Of a stretch of 64,000 bases of DNA, positions 27,485 to 37,040 are shown one piece after another. The notes beneath the pieces were generated by a model, which saw nothing but the letters and a program-made list of their open reading frames with translations, made no database searches and had not been told where the DNA came from. The DNA comes from a bacterium. Its GTDB lineage: Bacteria; Acidobacteriota; Thermoanaerobaculia; Multivoradales; J023. The stretch spans positions 1-64,000 of the forward strand of contig JAAELT010000035.1 in the NCBI GenBank assembly GCA_024226315.1, written 5' to 3'. Position 1 is the stretch's first letter. Each line of letters begins with the position of its first letter. The position numbers and the translations under genes were made by a program.

Positions 27485-28342
27485 CTACAGCTCGATCGGC
27501 AGCAGGGCGACAGTCAGGTCTTCCCCGACTAGAACGATCTGGTTCGGCGGCACCCGATCCCAGCCCGGATCGTCGCTCAACCGCTCGGAGGAGATGATCA
27601 CCGCGCCCCGGCCGGCGTCCGGGTCGAGCATCCGGCAATCGCGGCCCTCGCACACCCAGCGCCGGCCGAGCTGAACCCACAGGCTGTTCGCCGTCTCCGG
27701 CTCGCCGCTGGTGAAGCGGGTGGCCACGGCGACGTTGCCGTCGGACAGCGCCACGTTGAGCTGCGAGTGTTGCTCGACGCCGGCCGCGCGCCGCAGCTCT
27801 TCGACGTCACGGATGGCGGCGGTGAGCGCGCGCGTCATGTGCTCCAGGCGACCGTCGACCTCGAGGCGCAGGTAGTGGTCGACGAAGCGCGCGAACAGCA
27901 GCTCGGAATCGGTGGAGCCCGCGATCAGACCGAAGGCCTCGTCGCTCAGCCCGCGCAACAGGGCCCGCCGGATCTGCTGAAAGCCGCCGATGAAGCCGTT
28001 GTGCATGAAGGCGAAGGAACCCCAGCTGAAGGGATGGCAGTTAAGCTCCGTGACCGGCAGGCCGACGGTGGCGGCGCGCACGTGGGCGAGGATCGCGCGG
28101 CTGCGGGTGAGGCGGGCCAGGTGGCGCAGGTTCTGATTGTTCCAGGCCGGGCTGATCGAACGGAACAGCGCCGGCCGATCGCTGATCTCGGGCGCGTACC
28201 AGGCGACACCGAAACCGTCGCCGTTGAGTGGCTCTTCGCGCTCCTGGTTGTCGAAGCTCTGGTGAATGAGCGAGTTGGTCGGGATGGTGACCAGCGAGCT
28301 GATTCTGATGTCAGAGCCGTGGTAGAGCACGAATCGGCACAT
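27485..28342 (-). CDS. class II glutamine amidotransferase, EgtC/YafJ type
   Basis: 285 residues beginning MCRFVLYHG, so Cys2 is exposed as N-terminal nucleophile after Met removal, as in Ntn hydrolases. Further signatures: NGDGFGVAWYAPE (about 41-53), ILAHVRAATVGLPVTELNCHPF (split: HVRAAT and NCHPF), FMHNGFIGGF, and GSTDSELLF. The synthase domain of larger amidotransferases is absent. Relatives hydrolyse gamma-glutamyl amides (EgtC in ergothioneine synthesis, YafJ). Without other pathway genes nearby the substrate cannot be told. Starts two bases after the stop of the NTF2-like gene. Confidence 0.88.
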   Translation of the reverse strand: MCRFVLYHGSDIRISSLVTIPTNSLIHQSFDNQEREEPLNGDGFGVAWYAPEISDRPALFRSISPAWNNQNLRHLARLTRSRAILAHVRAATVGLPVTELNCHPFSWGSFAFMHNGFIGGFQQIRRALLRGLSDEAFGLIAGSTDSELLFARFVDHYLRLEVDGRLEHMTRALTAAIRDVEELRRAAGVEQHSQLNVALSDGNVAVATRFTSGEPETANSLWVQLGRRWVCEGRDCRMLDPDAGRGAVIISSERLSDDPGWDRVPPNQIVLVGEDLTVALLPIEL

Positions 28343-28344
28343 GG

Positions 28345-28866
28345 CTACTCATCCGCGCCGGCGCCGGCGTGGTCGCGAATCCGGGCCACGAAGTCCTTCG
28401 CCAGGTCGTTGGGCATGGGGATCGACAGGTTGTACTGCTCGATCTTCCAGTCCTCGCCGTGGCGCTGCAGCACGCCGGTGCCGCGGCACTCGCCGTAGGC
28501 GGCGTTGTCGAGCATCTCGTCGAACCAGGCGGTCCGCCCGTCCGCCGCGAGTGCGACGTGGCGATCGCGCGGGGTGTAGGTCCAGCCCTTGCCCGCGGAG
28601 AAATACGGGTGCACGAAGCCGCGGAACTCCTCGCTCGTCCAGCGCTCGGTGCCGTCCGTGCCGAGGAACACGCCGTGCGGGGCGAAGTGGCCGAAGTAGC
28701 GCTCCTCGTCCGCCTCCGACGCCGCGGCATGGAAGTCGTCGAGCGCCGCTTCGATCCGTTCGACCTCCTTCTTGCCGTCTGCTGCCGGGGCGATAGCGGC
28801 CCAGGTTCCGAGAAGCAGCACGGCGCACAGGGCACCCAGGATCTTCGGTTGAACGAATCGCTTCAT
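28345..28866 (-). CDS. secreted SnoaL/NTF2-like protein
   Basis: 173 residues from ATG 28866, chosen because a signal peptide follows (FVQPKILGALCAVLLLGTWAA, cleavage near APA-AD). The mature domain is a cystatin-like NTF2 fold of the SnoaL_3 kind: ALDDFHAAASEADEERYFGHF, GVFLGTDGTERWTSEEF and a C-terminal strand with GEDWKIEQYNLSIPMPN. These proteins often bind small ligands; no catalytic residues can be assigned. Two bases separate it from the amidotransferase gene, so the two share a transcript though one product is periplasmic. Confidence 0.8.
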   Translation of the reverse strand: MKRFVQPKILGALCAVLLLGTWAAIAPAADGKKEVERIEAALDDFHAAASEADEERYFGHFAPHGVFLGTDGTERWTSEEFRGFVHPYFSAGKGWTYTPRDRHVALAADGRTAWFDEMLDNAAYGECRGTGVLQRHGEDWKIEQYNLSIPMPNDLAKDFVARIRDHAGAGADE

Positions 28867-28943
28867 GGCACGGCCCTCCGGTGGTTGGAGCGTCCACTCT
28901 ACCAAGGCACGGATAGAATGCGCCCGGTACAAGAAGCAATGCC

Positions 28944-29768
28944 ATGATTGGCTATCTCGCATTCATCATCGGTCTTCTCCTCCTCTACTGGGTGTGGCGC
29001 ACCATCGCCCGCCGGCGCGAGCGTGCCCGCCTGTTGGCGCTGCCCTTTTCGGAAGAATGGCGGAGTATCCTGGCCCGCAACGTGCCGCTCTTCGGCCGCC
29101 TCGATGCCGGCCAGAAGGAGCGGCTGGAGCACCGCGTCCAGCGGTTCCTGGTCGACTTCACGTTCGAGGGCTGCGGCGGGCTGGAGATCGACGACGAGAT
29201 CCGCGTCACGATCGCCGGTCAGGCGTGCATGCTGCTGCTGGGCCGTGACCAGCCTCTGTTCCCCAAGCTGCGCTCGATCCTGGTCTATCCCTCGACCTAT
29301 CGTGCCCGCGATCGCAGGATGCACGACGGCGGCTTCGTGGAGGAAGGAGGCCAGAGCCGATTGGGAGAGTCGTGGGGCCAGGGCTACGTGGTGCTCGCCT
29401 GGGACGCGGTGCTCCACGGCGCTTCGGATTTGCGCGACGGCCACAACGTGGTGCTGCACGAGTTCGCCCACCAACTCGACCAGGAAGACGGCGCCGCCGA
29501 CGGCGTGCCGCTTTTCGACCACCCGCCGCAATACAGCGCCTGGGCGCGGGTACTGGAACGCGACTTCGAGAAGCTGGTGGCCCGCGTCAGCCGGGGCCGG
29601 CGCACCGTGATCGACGCCTACGGCGCCACCAACAAGGCCGAGTTCTTCGCCGTCGCCACCGAGACCTTCTTCGAGAAACCGCGGCTGCTGGAGAAGCGCT
29701 ATCCGGAGCTCTACGAGCTGCTGCGGGAGTTCTACGGCCTCGATCCCGGGGACTGGCAAGGCAGGTAG
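28944..29768 (+). CDS. mtfA: MtfA-like zinc peptidase (M90)
   Basis: 274 residues. One N-terminal membrane helix (LAFIIGLLLLYWVW), then an M90 peptidase domain with the zinc motif HEFAHQLDQEDG at about 172-183 and conserved flanks NVPLFGRL near the start and EFFAVATETFFEKP near the end, which supplies the third ligand Glu. In E. coli MtfA binds the repressor Mlc and tunes glucose uptake. Here the N-terminal helix is an addition seen in homologues of other phyla, and no phosphotransferase genes are near. TAGAAT at 28914-28919 is a plausible -10. Confidence 0.88.
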   Translation: MIGYLAFIIGLLLLYWVWRTIARRRERARLLALPFSEEWRSILARNVPLFGRLDAGQKERLEHRVQRFLVDFTFEGCGGLEIDDEIRVTIAGQACMLLLGRDQPLFPKLRSILVYPSTYRARDRRMHDGGFVEEGGQSRLGESWGQGYVVLAWDAVLHGASDLRDGHNVVLHEFAHQLDQEDGAADGVPLFDHPPQYSAWARVLERDFEKLVARVSRGRRTVIDAYGATNKAEFFAVATETFFEKPRLLEKRYPELYELLREFYGLDPGDWQGR

Positions 29769-29838
29769 CCGGCTCGAGTCATCCGCCGCATAGATCCCGT
29801 GGCCCGCGCGTAGCAAGCCGAAAAGGAGGAGTCATCCC

Positions 29839-30552
29839 ATGGAAGACAATAGTTTTGGCCGTATCGCTTCGGTCCTCATTTCGCCCACCAGGACTTTTCG
29901 GTCGATCGCCGACCGGCCGACATGGCTGGTGGCGCTGCTGGTTCTGCTCGCCGTCAGCCTGGTCTCGACGATCGTCGCGGCGCCAAAGATCGACTGGGAG
30001 CAGGCGGTGCGCGCCGACCTCGAGAAGAGCGGTCGCGAGATACCGGCGGAACAGCTCGAGACCTCGATCGAGATCATGGAGAAATTCGGCACCACCATCA
30101 TGTATGTCGCCGTCTTGGTGTTCCCCTGGATCGTCTATCCCCTGATGGCCGGAATCTTCTTCGGTCTGTTGCGAATCCTGGGCAGCGAGTTGCCGTTCAA
30201 GACCAGCCTCGCGGTGACAGTGTACGGCTTCATGCCCTGGCTGGTGGCGACGGTGCTCAACATCCCGGTGTTCATGGGCCGGGCGGAGATCACCGCCGAG
30301 GAGCTCCAGAACGGCGCCTTGATGTCCCACCTGGGGGCCTTTGCCGGCGCGGATGCGGGCAAGGTCTTGACGACTCTCCTCTCCAGCATCGATTTCTTCT
30401 CGTTCTGGGCCATAATCCTGCTGACCATCGGCTTCAGTATCGCGGCCAAAGTCTCCCGCGGGCGTGCCGCAATGTGCGTCGTCGGTGTATGGTTGGTCTA
30501 CGTCGTCGGCAAGGTAGGCCTCACCGCGCTCGGTCAGATGGCCGGCGGTTAG
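29839..30552 (+). CDS. Yip1 family membrane protein
   Basis: 237 residues, five predicted helices. The start SFGRIASVLISPTRTFRSIA is the standard Yip1 entry, followed by a periplasmic or cytoplasmic loop with KIDWEQAVRADLEKSGREIP and helices such as FPWIVYPLMAGIFFGLLRI. GAGG precedes the ATG. It lies 14 bases upstream of the MacA-like gene, so it probably belongs to the export operon; its role there is unknown. Confidence 0.88.
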   Translation: MEDNSFGRIASVLISPTRTFRSIADRPTWLVALLVLLAVSLVSTIVAAPKIDWEQAVRADLEKSGREIPAEQLETSIEIMEKFGTTIMYVAVLVFPWIVYPLMAGIFFGLLRILGSELPFKTSLAVTVYGFMPWLVATVLNIPVFMGRAEITAEELQNGALMSHLGAFAGADAGKVLTTLLSSIDFFSFWAIILLTIGFSIAAKVSRGRAAMCVVGVWLVYVVGKVGLTALGQMAGG

Positions 30553-30566
30553 CGGAGGGAATCAGA

Positions 30567-31826
30567 ATGAAAAAGGCGCTGCTCGTGACGGTGGTGCTGC
30601 TCGCCCTGGCCGGTATGGTCACGGCCAGCATCTTCAAGGACAAACGCAGTGAACGCGGCGTCAAGGTCTACGCCGAGGAGGCGGGGCGCCGCGACATCAC
30701 CCAGGTGGTCAAGGCCGGCGGCCAGATCGATCCGCGGATCAAGGTCAACCTGTCGGCGCACGTGATCGCGAAGATCGAGCGTATGTACGTGGAGGAGGGC
30801 GACGAGGTGGTGGCCGGGCAGCCGGTGCTGGAGCTCGAGCGCGAGGCCTTCGTGGCCGCCCACGACCGGGCCGCCGCCCAGCTGCAGATCGCCCGCACCC
30901 AGGGCCGGCAGGCGGAGATCGATCTGCGCGACGCGGAGATCAAGCGCGAGCGTCACCGCCGGCTGGCGGCGGAGGGAGTGGTGGCGTCCGAGCAGCTCGA
31001 GTCGGCCGAGCTGCGCTATGACTCGGGCGTTCTGGCGGGTGATCGCGCCCGGGAGGAGATCCGGCGCTGGCAGGCGGAGCTCGAGAAGGCGCGCGACGAT
31101 CTCGAGAAGGTCACCCTCTACGCTCCGCTCGCCGGGCGGGTGATCGCGCTCAATGCCGAGGAGGGCGAGGTAGTGGTCTCCGGCACCATGAACAACCCCG
31201 CCTCGGTGATCGGAACCATCGCCGACCTGTCGGAGATCCTGGCCGAGGTCGACGTCGACGAGACCGAGGTCGTCCATGTCCGTATCGGGCAACAGGCGAA
31301 GATCGAGGTCGACGCCCTGCGCGACATCGAGTACCGCGGCGAGGTAGTCGAGATCGGCAGCTCCGGCTACAACCGGCAGCAGCAGCCCGACGTCACCTTC
31401 TTCAAGGTCAAGGTGCTGCTGGCCGATCCCGACGAGCGCCTGCGGCCCGGTATGTCGGCGCGTGCCGAGATCGAGGTCGCCACCCATCCGCAGGCCGTGG
31501 TCTTGCCGATCCAGGCGGTGATCTACCGCCCGCCGCTGGACGAGGACGGCGACGAGCTGGACGAGGACGCCGACGAGATCCGGGTGGCCTTCGTAATAGA
31601 GGACGGCAAGGTGGTGCAGCGGCCGGTCGAGGTCGGCATCTCCGACGCCACCGAGGTCGAGATCGTCTCCGGTGTCGCCGAGGGCGAGACGGTGGTCACG
31701 GGTCCCTACCGCCGCCTCAAGGACCTGGATCACGACGACGCGGTGCGCCGGGAGGAGAAGAAGGACAAGGACGGCAAGAAGGGCAAGAAGGACACGAAGG
31801 ACGATGACAGCGGAGAGGAAGGCTGA
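30567..31826 (+). CDS. MacA-like periplasmic adaptor (HlyD/RND type)
   Basis: 419 residues from ATG 30567 (GCGGAGGGA upstream). An N-terminal anchor helix ([17 protein letters not shown]) precedes a membrane fusion protein layout: barrel-sandwich ([35 protein letters not shown]), coiled-coil hairpin of about 90 residues (about 85-175), lipoyl half ([20 protein letters not shown]), beta-barrel and membrane-proximal domain. The C-terminus is a highly charged Lys/Asp tail. It would link the ABC components to an outer-membrane channel; no TolC-like gene is in the window. TGATG overlap with the ATPase gene. Confidence 0.92.
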   Translation: MKKALLVTVVLLALAGMVTASIFKDKRSERGVKVYAEEAGRRDITQVVKAGGQIDPRIKVNLSAHVIAKIERMYVEEGDEVVAGQPVLELEREAFVAAHDRAAAQLQIARTQGRQAEIDLRDAEIKRERHRRLAAEGVVASEQLESAELRYDSGVLAGDRAREEIRRWQAELEKARDDLEKVTLYAPLAGRVIALNAEEGEVVVSGTMNNPASVIGTIADLSEILAEVDVDETEVVHVRIGQQAKIEVDALRDIEYRGEVVEIGSSGYNRQQQPDVTFFKVKVLLADPDERLRPGMSARAEIEVATHPQAVVLPIQAVIYRPPLDEDGDELDEDADEIRVAFVIEDGKVVQRPVEVGISDATEVEIVSGVAEGETVVTGPYRRLKDLDHDDAVRREEKKDKDGKKGKKDTKDDDSGEEG

Positions 31827-32551
31827 TGGCCCTGATCGAGCTCACCGGAGTCCACAAGACGTATGACATGGGGGTCGAGAAGGTCCACGCGCTCGCCGGC
31901 GTCGACCTGGAGATCGAGGCCGGCGACTACCTCGCGATCATGGGCGCCTCGGGCAGCGGCAAGTCGACGCTGATGAACCTTCTCGGCTGCCTCGACACTC
32001 CGAGCGAGGGCCACTACCTCTTGAACGGCGTGGCGGTCGAGTCGCTCGTCGACACCGAGCTCGCGGCGATCCGCAATCGCGAGATCGGCTTCGTCTTCCA
32101 GACCTTCAACCTGCTGCCGCGCACCAGCGCGCTCAAGAACGTCGAGCTGCCGCTGATCTATGGTGGTCAGCAGCGCCGGGAGCGTCAGCGACTGGCCATG
32201 GAGGCGCTCGAGCGGGTCGGCCTCGCCGATCGCATGGAACACCAGCCGAGCGAGCTCTCCGGCGGCCAGTGCCAGCGTGTGGCGATCGCCCGCGCCCTGG
32301 TCAACGGGCCCTCGATCCTGCTCGCCGACGAGCCCACCGGCAACCTCGACTCGAAGACCTCCGAGGAGATCATGCAGCTCTTCGACGAGCTGCATCGGTC
32401 GGGCAACACGGTGATCCTGGTCACCCACGAGGACGACATCGCCGAGCATACCCGGCGCATCGTCACCCTGCGCGACGGCCTGATCCTTGAGGATCGTCGA
32501 TCCGGGGGCCAGCCACCCGGTGAAGATGCCGGCAGGGAAGCCCCGGCATGA
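31826..32551 (+). CDS. ABC transporter ATP-binding protein, MacB/LolD type
   Basis: 241 residues. All ABC motifs are visible: Walker [13 protein letters not shown] (about 40-51), Q-loop [19 protein letters not shown], signature [15 protein letters not shown], Walker [13 protein letters not shown], and the switch His in VTHEDD. The [14 protein letters not shown] stretch is typical of MacB/LolD ATPases that power mechanotransmission rather than substrate passage. Overlaps both neighbours (TGATG upstream, ATGA downstream), so the three are made together. Confidence 0.95.
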   Translation: MALIELTGVHKTYDMGVEKVHALAGVDLEIEAGDYLAIMGASGSGKSTLMNLLGCLDTPSEGHYLLNGVAVESLVDTELAAIRNREIGFVFQTFNLLPRTSALKNVELPLIYGGQQRRERQRLAMEALERVGLADRMEHQPSELSGGQCQRVAIARALVNGPSILLADEPTGNLDSKTSEEIMQLFDELHRSGNTVILVTHEDDIAEHTRRIVTLRDGLILEDRRSGGQPPGEDAGREAPA

Positions 32552-33771
32552 TCCTGACCGAGAACTTCCGGCTCGCTTTCGAGGCCCTGCGCGCCAACCC
32601 CATGCGCTCGATCCTCACCACCCTGGGGATCATCATCGGCTCGGCGGCGGTGATCGCCGTTGTGTCGATCATCCAGGGGCTGCAGTTCATGATCACCCAG
32701 CAGGCGCAGGGGGTGGGGGCGACCTTCGCCTGGGTGCTCCCGGACACCGGCAACCAGGGGGCGGGGCTGGTGGCGCGGCAGGTGAAGCTCACCTGGGCGG
32801 ACGGCCAGGCGATCCAGCAGCAGGTGCCCGGGGTGGCGATGATCACGCCGCTCATCCAAGGCATCGAGCAGGTGAAGTACCGCGACCGCCAACACCGCCC
32901 CGCTGGCGTGAGCGGCGTCAACGCCGACTATCCCGAAGTCTTCAACCACACCGTCGACCGCGGCCGTTTCTTCACCCGCCTCGACCTCGAGCACCGGCGC
33001 AAGGTGGCGGTGGTCGGCCAGACGGTGGTCGAGGAGCTGCGCCTGGGCGACGATCCGATCGGCAAGGAGATCTACGTCGGCCGCATCCCGGTTACCCTGG
33101 TGGGGGTGATGGAGGAACGCGGCCAGTCCCTCGGCACGGACCAGGACGACCAGGTGTTCCTCCCTTTCGACACCGCCTTGACGCTCTTCGGCCGCCGCGC
33201 CGGCGACCAGGTGGCGTTGAGCCTGCAGGCCGAGAGCGTGGAGGTGGTGGATCGGGTCAAGGACGGCATCGAGAGGGTGCTGCGCGCCCGCCACCGGATC
33301 CCCGACGGCCAGCCCGACGACTTCCTGGTCATCCTCCAGGACGAGATCCTGTCGACCGTCAACTCGATCCTCGGCGGCGTCACGGCGGTGATCGGGGCGG
33401 TGGTCGGCATCGCGCTGCTGGTGGGCGGCATCGGCATCATGAACATCATGCTGGTCTCGGTCACCGAGCGCACGCGGGAGATCGGCCTGCGCAAGTCGGT
33501 GGGCGCGCGCCGTCAGGACATCCTCATCCAGTTCTTGATCGAGGCGATCATCTTGTCGTTGGTCGGCGGCGTCATCGGCCTGGCGCTGGGCTACGGCACG
33601 GGCGTGGTGGTCGCGTCGGCATTGCCCGGTGATTGGCCGAGCGCCCACGTGCCGCTGTGGGCGGTGGCCCTGGCCTTCGGCTTCTGCACCTTCGTCGGCG
33701 TCACTTTCGGCATCTACCCGGCGTCGAAAGCGGCGCGGCTCGATCCGATCGAGGCGCTGCGCTACGAGTAG
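32548..33771 (+). CDS. ABC transporter permease, MacB type
   Basis: 407 residues with the MacB_PCD-FtsX layout. The first helix lies in [21 protein letters not shown], followed by a periplasmic domain of about 220 residues (60-280), then three helices near the C-terminus ([64 protein letters not shown]) and the closing motif [16 protein letters not shown]. Substrate may be a peptide, lipoprotein or macrolide-like compound; the sequence does not say. Confidence 0.94.
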   Translation: MILTENFRLAFEALRANPMRSILTTLGIIIGSAAVIAVVSIIQGLQFMITQQAQGVGATFAWVLPDTGNQGAGLVARQVKLTWADGQAIQQQVPGVAMITPLIQGIEQVKYRDRQHRPAGVSGVNADYPEVFNHTVDRGRFFTRLDLEHRRKVAVVGQTVVEELRLGDDPIGKEIYVGRIPVTLVGVMEERGQSLGTDQDDQVFLPFDTALTLFGRRAGDQVALSLQAESVEVVDRVKDGIERVLRARHRIPDGQPDDFLVILQDEILSTVNSILGGVTAVIGAVVGIALLVGGIGIMNIMLVSVTERTREIGLRKSVGARRQDILIQFLIEAIILSLVGGVIGLALGYGTGVVVASALPGDWPSAHVPLWAVALAFGFCTFVGVTFGIYPASKAARLDPIEALRYE

Positions 33772-33796
33772 ACTGCGTTACGACTAGAGTTCAGGG

Positions 33797-35356
33797 ATGC
33801 GTCGAAACGTCGGCCCCGTCTTTCTGCTCTTCCTCTTCCTGGGTCTGCTCGGGGGCTTTGCCTGGCTCACCCAGAACCCCGAGACGCCGTGGCTCGAGGA
33901 GGCCGAGGAGTGGCCGGTGGTGGGTGGGCTCGCGCACCGTTTCCGGGTCGCCTACCTCGGCCCGAAGGCGGCGAACCGGGGCGCGGAAGAGCCGGTCGAG
34001 GAACCGGTACCCACGGAGGTCGGGGAGCCCGTGGCACGCGAGCCGCGAGAGCCTCGGCGGCAGGAGAGCAGACCGATCGAAATCGCGCCGCCTCGGGTCG
34101 CCGAGACCGCGCCGCAGCCTCCCCGGGAGCCGGAGGCGCGAGAGCCCATGGTGACGCACATTCCCCGGCTGCCGACGCTGGTGGTGACCACCGAGCGCAC
34201 GGCCGTGCCCAGAGGCCGCTCGTATCTCGACGACATCACCTACGAGATCGACTCCTGGATCTGGGTGCTGCCGGGCAACCGGATCCTGACCGCCGCCGAG
34301 CCGGGCGCCGAGGAGCGCGAACGCATCAGGGCCATGACCTACCTGCCGGTCCTGGGGCAGCAGGGCGACTGGGCGCGGGTCCTGTACCGCCGGCAGGCGG
34401 GCTGGGTGGACACATCCTGGCAACCGTCCCACGTGCGCAAGAAGGCGCGCCGCGGCGCGATACGGCAGCGGTACGAGCCGGTGAGGGGCAGCGACGCGGG
34501 ACGCCTCAAGAAGGCCCGCGAGATCCTCGGCACAGGCCGGCCGGCGTCGAAGCTGGGCCCCTACGAGCTCTACACCGACGTCGAGGACGACGAGCTGCTC
34601 GAGTTCCTCGATCTCGCGGCCGAGACCGCCGAGGAAGCCTACTTCGCCCGCTACGGCCGACTGCCTTCGGGAAATCCCCGGCGCTCCGCCGTGCTCTTCG
34701 CCCGCGAGGAGGACTACCGGCGTTACTCCGAGACGGCGTCCGGGCTGTCGGGCATCCAGGTGGGGCACGCCGGTCTGGGAGTGCTGGCGTTCTACGCCGA
34801 GGACCGCCAGCGTCAGGATCTGGGTCGCACCCTGGTACACGAGATCGGGCACCTGCTCAACCGCCGTGCCCTGGCGCGCGGGCTGCCGCCCTGGATGGAG
34901 GAGGGCATGGCCAGCGATCTCGGCTCGCTGTGGGTCGAAGGCTCGCCGGCGGAGGACACTCGCCGGCGGGGTCGGTGGAGTTACGCGATCAGCGGTCCCG
35001 AGATGAGCTTCCTGCGTCTGGCCACCACCATGGAAGGCGGCGAGCTGCCCTCGGTGGGGGTCTTGATGAGCCTCGATCGGAAGAAGTTTCACCTCAGCGC
35101 GTCCTATGCCTACGCCCACAGCGTGGCCTTCGTCCGCTACCTGATGGACAGCGAGGACGCGGGCGAGGGCGAGCCCTTCCGCGCCTTCCTGCGGCGCATC
35201 GCCATCGGCCACGGGGCGGATCCGCGCAAGCTGCTCAAGCTGCTCGACATGGACCTCGAAGAGCTCGACCAGAGCTTCCGCGCCTGGCTGGGCGCCGAGG
35301 CCGCGGAGAGCAGTGAGCGCATCGCGGCGCGGGCGAAGCCGCCCGGCAGGCCTTGA
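33797..35356 (+). CDS. secreted gluzincin metallopeptidase (DUF1570/MA-like)
   Basis: 519 residues. Signal or anchor helix VGPVFLLFLFLGLLGGFAWL, a Pro/Glu-rich linker (about 55-120), an SH3-like segment (YLPVLGQQGDWARVLYRRQAGWV, shown in parts: QQGDWARVLYRRQ), and a C-terminal peptidase domain with HEIGH at about 348-352 and the third ligand Glu in WMEEGMASDLGSLW. The fold is that of peptidase MA-like gluzincins, many of which act on cell-wall or envelope substrates. It follows the MacB permease gene by 25 bases and may belong to the same operon. Confidence 0.82.
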   Translation: MRRNVGPVFLLFLFLGLLGGFAWLTQNPETPWLEEAEEWPVVGGLAHRFRVAYLGPKAANRGAEEPVEEPVPTEVGEPVAREPREPRRQESRPIEIAPPRVAETAPQPPREPEAREPMVTHIPRLPTLVVTTERTAVPRGRSYLDDITYEIDSWIWVLPGNRILTAAEPGAEERERIRAMTYLPVLGQQGDWARVLYRRQAGWVDTSWQPSHVRKKARRGAIRQRYEPVRGSDAGRLKKAREILGTGRPASKLGPYELYTDVEDDELLEFLDLAAETAEEAYFARYGRLPSGNPRRSAVLFAREEDYRRYSETASGLSGIQVGHAGLGVLAFYAEDRQRQDLGRTLVHEIGHLLNRRALARGLPPWMEEGMASDLGSLWVEGSPAEDTRRRGRWSYAISGPEMSFLRLATTMEGGELPSVGVLMSLDRKKFHLSASYAYAHSVAFVRYLMDSEDAGEGEPFRAFLRRIAIGHGADPRKLLKLLDMDLEELDQSFRAWLGAEAAESSERIAARAKPPGRP

Positions 35357-35450
35357 TCCCGGTCACGCGAGAGCACCTCGCGCGCACACGATTTTCTGGG
35401 AAAAATCGGGTTCGCAAGTCTCGCGCGCCCGATGGATCCGGGGAAATCGG

Positions 35451-35477
35451 AGCCGCGAGCTACCGCCGCTCGCGGCT
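35451..35477 (+). terminator. strong hairpin after export operon
   Basis: Perfect ten-base arms AGCCGCGAGC and GCTCGCGGCT with a seven-base loop. No T tract follows, so it would be a weak intrinsic terminator at best. It lies between the peptidase gene and the promoter of the antitoxin gene. Confidence 0.5.
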
Positions 35478-35480
35478 CTC

Positions 35481-35519
35481 TTGACCACATAGAGGGAATA
35501 GACTAGTCTTAGACCAGTC
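35481..35519 (+). promoter_or_regulatory. promoter and operator of Phd/VapC-like pair
   Basis: -35 TTGACC (35481-35486) and -10 TAGTCT (35504-35509) with a 17-base spacer. The -10 is embedded in a perfect palindrome AGACTAGTCT (35500-35509), followed by a half-site copy AGACCAGTC (35511-35519) directly before the ATG. This is the expected picture of an antitoxin operator that covers its own promoter. Confidence 0.6.
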
Positions 35520-35762
35520 ATGAAGACCGTTGGAGCCTACGAGGCCAAGACACACCTCTCCCGTCTGCTCGATGAGACCGCCAACGGGCACCGTGTCGCC
35601 ATCACACGCAACGGCAATCCGGTAGCCGTCCTGAGCCCGGTGCCGACAGCTCGTACACGCGATCGTCGGATGATCGTCGAGCAGCTGCGAGAATTTCGTA
35701 AAGGCGTAACGACCGGTGGCGGCACGATCCGGGAAATGATCGAGGAAGGTCGGCGTTTCTGA
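35520..35762 (+). CDS. Phd/YefM-family antitoxin
   Basis: 80 residues. The opening MKTVGAYEAKTHLSRLLDE, followed by HRVAITRNGNPVAVLSP, is the DNA-binding Phd/YefM fold (about 1-45). The Arg-rich middle and the tail TIREMIEEGRRF form the toxin-binding helix. It is expected to neutralise the PIN-domain toxin next to it and to repress the operon through the palindromes at the start codon. The mRNA would have a leader of only a few bases. Confidence 0.92.
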   Translation: MKTVGAYEAKTHLSRLLDETANGHRVAITRNGNPVAVLSPVPTARTRDRRMIVEQLREFRKGVTTGGGTIREMIEEGRRF

Positions 35763-36199
35763 GGCGTTTCGTCCTCGACTGCTCGGTCACCATGGCCTGG
35801 TGCTTCGGAGACGAGGCCAACCCATACGCCGACCGTGTCCTGGACGAGCTGGCACTCGACGATTGCGAAGCTGTCGTTCCAGCCTTGTGGACGCTCGAGG
35901 TGGTCAATGTGCTGCTCGTCGCCGAGCGGAAGAAACGCTTGAGCCCAGCCCAGGGGCGACGTTTCCTGGAGCTGCTCGCCGGTTTGCCGATCACGGTCGA
36001 GGAAGAAAGTCTCTACGTGCGCTTGCCCGAGCTGCTGGCGCTCGGTCGTGAGTGCGGTCTTTCAGCCTATGATGCGAGCTATCTCGAGCTGGCCGAACGT
36101 CGTGGCCTCGCTCTCGCAACCGGCGACAAGGCTCTGAGGACCGCGGTCACGCAGCGAGAAATCGGGCTTCTCTTCGGCGGTTCTGCCGAATCAGGGTGA
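35759..36199 (+). CDS. vapC: PIN-domain toxin (VapC-like), probable CTG start
   Basis: 146 residues if translation starts at CTG 35759, overlapping the antitoxin stop (CTGA). The PIN fold begins with FVLDCSVTMAWCF, whose Asp is the first catalytic acid. WTLEVVNVLLVAERKKR supplies the conserved Glu, and GLSAYDASYLELAERRGLALATGD the last acidic pair. The first ATG in frame (35792) lies after the catalytic Asp, so it cannot be the functional start. VapC toxins are Mg-dependent RNases that cut tRNA or rRNA. Pairing VapC with a Phd-type antitoxin is common. Confidence 0.85.
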   Translation: MRRFVLDCSVTMAWCFGDEANPYADRVLDELALDDCEAVVPALWTLEVVNVLLVAERKKRLSPAQGRRFLELLAGLPITVEEESLYVRLPELLALGRECGLSAYDASYLELAERRGLALATGDKALRTAVTQREIGLLFGGSAESG

Positions 36200-36247
36200 T
36201 AGAGAAGGCAGAGCTCAGCGTGGAATCCCCACAGGGCCCAGCTGAGG

Positions 36248-36868
36248 TCAGTCGAGCTTTCGGCCCTTCACCCAGGCGTCGAGGAACTTGGCGACGTCTT
36301 CGCCCAGGCGCCGGCAGTCGGCCCGCATTTTCTTGACGTAGTCGCCGCCGCCGACGCCCATGACGATGAGGCGCTTGTGCCGGAACTTGGCCAGCACGTT
36401 GCCCGAGGCGTCTTTTACGGTGCCTTCGATTTCGGTGCGGCCCTTGCCGGCGCCGAAGCCGGCCCAGTAGCGCTTGGCTTTGCTGCCGGGATCCATGATG
36501 GTGAAGCGGCCTTCGACCACGAGGTCGCCGCCTCCGTCGCCGGACGCCTTGGCGACCTCGCCGAAGGTGCCGAGCTTTTTGCTCTCCGCGACGAACGAAT
36601 CGGAGAGGATCTCGGGGCCGTCTTCCTGCACTCGGCGCACCGCCTCGACCCGCGCGGCCTTGCCGCCCTTGGCGCCGGTCCCCAGGTCCGCCTTGCTGGC
36701 GTCGAAGAGGTGGATCATCACCGACTGGCCGCCCTCGGGGGCGTCGGCGGAGAGCTCGATGGAATCCAGGATGCCGTCGGTGATGGTGGTACCGGCTTGC
36801 GCGAATGTAGCCGTAGCGACGGGGATCGAAAAGGCAAGGATGATCAGCGTCCGCAGCGCCTGTCTCAT
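36248..36868 (-). CDS. secreted DUF4410-like protein
   Basis: 206 residues with a signal peptide (LIILAFSIPVATATFAQA). The mature part resembles DUF4410: a long helix-strand domain with ARVEAVRRVQEDGPEILSD, GDLVVEGRFTIMDPGSKAKR and YWAGFGAGKGRTEIEGTV, then a C-terminal helix with DCRRLGEDVAKFLDAW. Proteins of this kind are periplasmic or lipoproteins of unknown function. Convergent with the toxin gene. Confidence 0.7.
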   Translation of the reverse strand: MRQALRTLIILAFSIPVATATFAQAGTTITDGILDSIELSADAPEGGQSVMIHLFDASKADLGTGAKGGKAARVEAVRRVQEDGPEILSDSFVAESKKLGTFGEVAKASGDGGGDLVVEGRFTIMDPGSKAKRYWAGFGAGKGRTEIEGTVKDASGNVLAKFRHKRLIVMGVGGGDYVKKMRADCRRLGEDVAKFLDAWVKGRKLD

Positions 36869-37040
36869 GGTGTCTCCTGTCCGGTGGTGAGCGGGTCGGT
36901 CGATCTTAACAGTAGGCGCGAAAGGCGGCCCGGTTCCCTCACCATGAGCGACATGTGCCGTCGCTTGATGCCCCCTGGTGGCGGTGATAGGTTGCTTTCG
37001 TGCCGAGCCATGATGCTCGAGACGCTCGTCGAATCGTCAT

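Noticed and set aside
35792..36199. ATG 35792 as the start of the PIN toxin
   Set aside because: It would remove the first strand and the catalytic Asp of the PIN domain (FVLDCS), so a start upstream is required.
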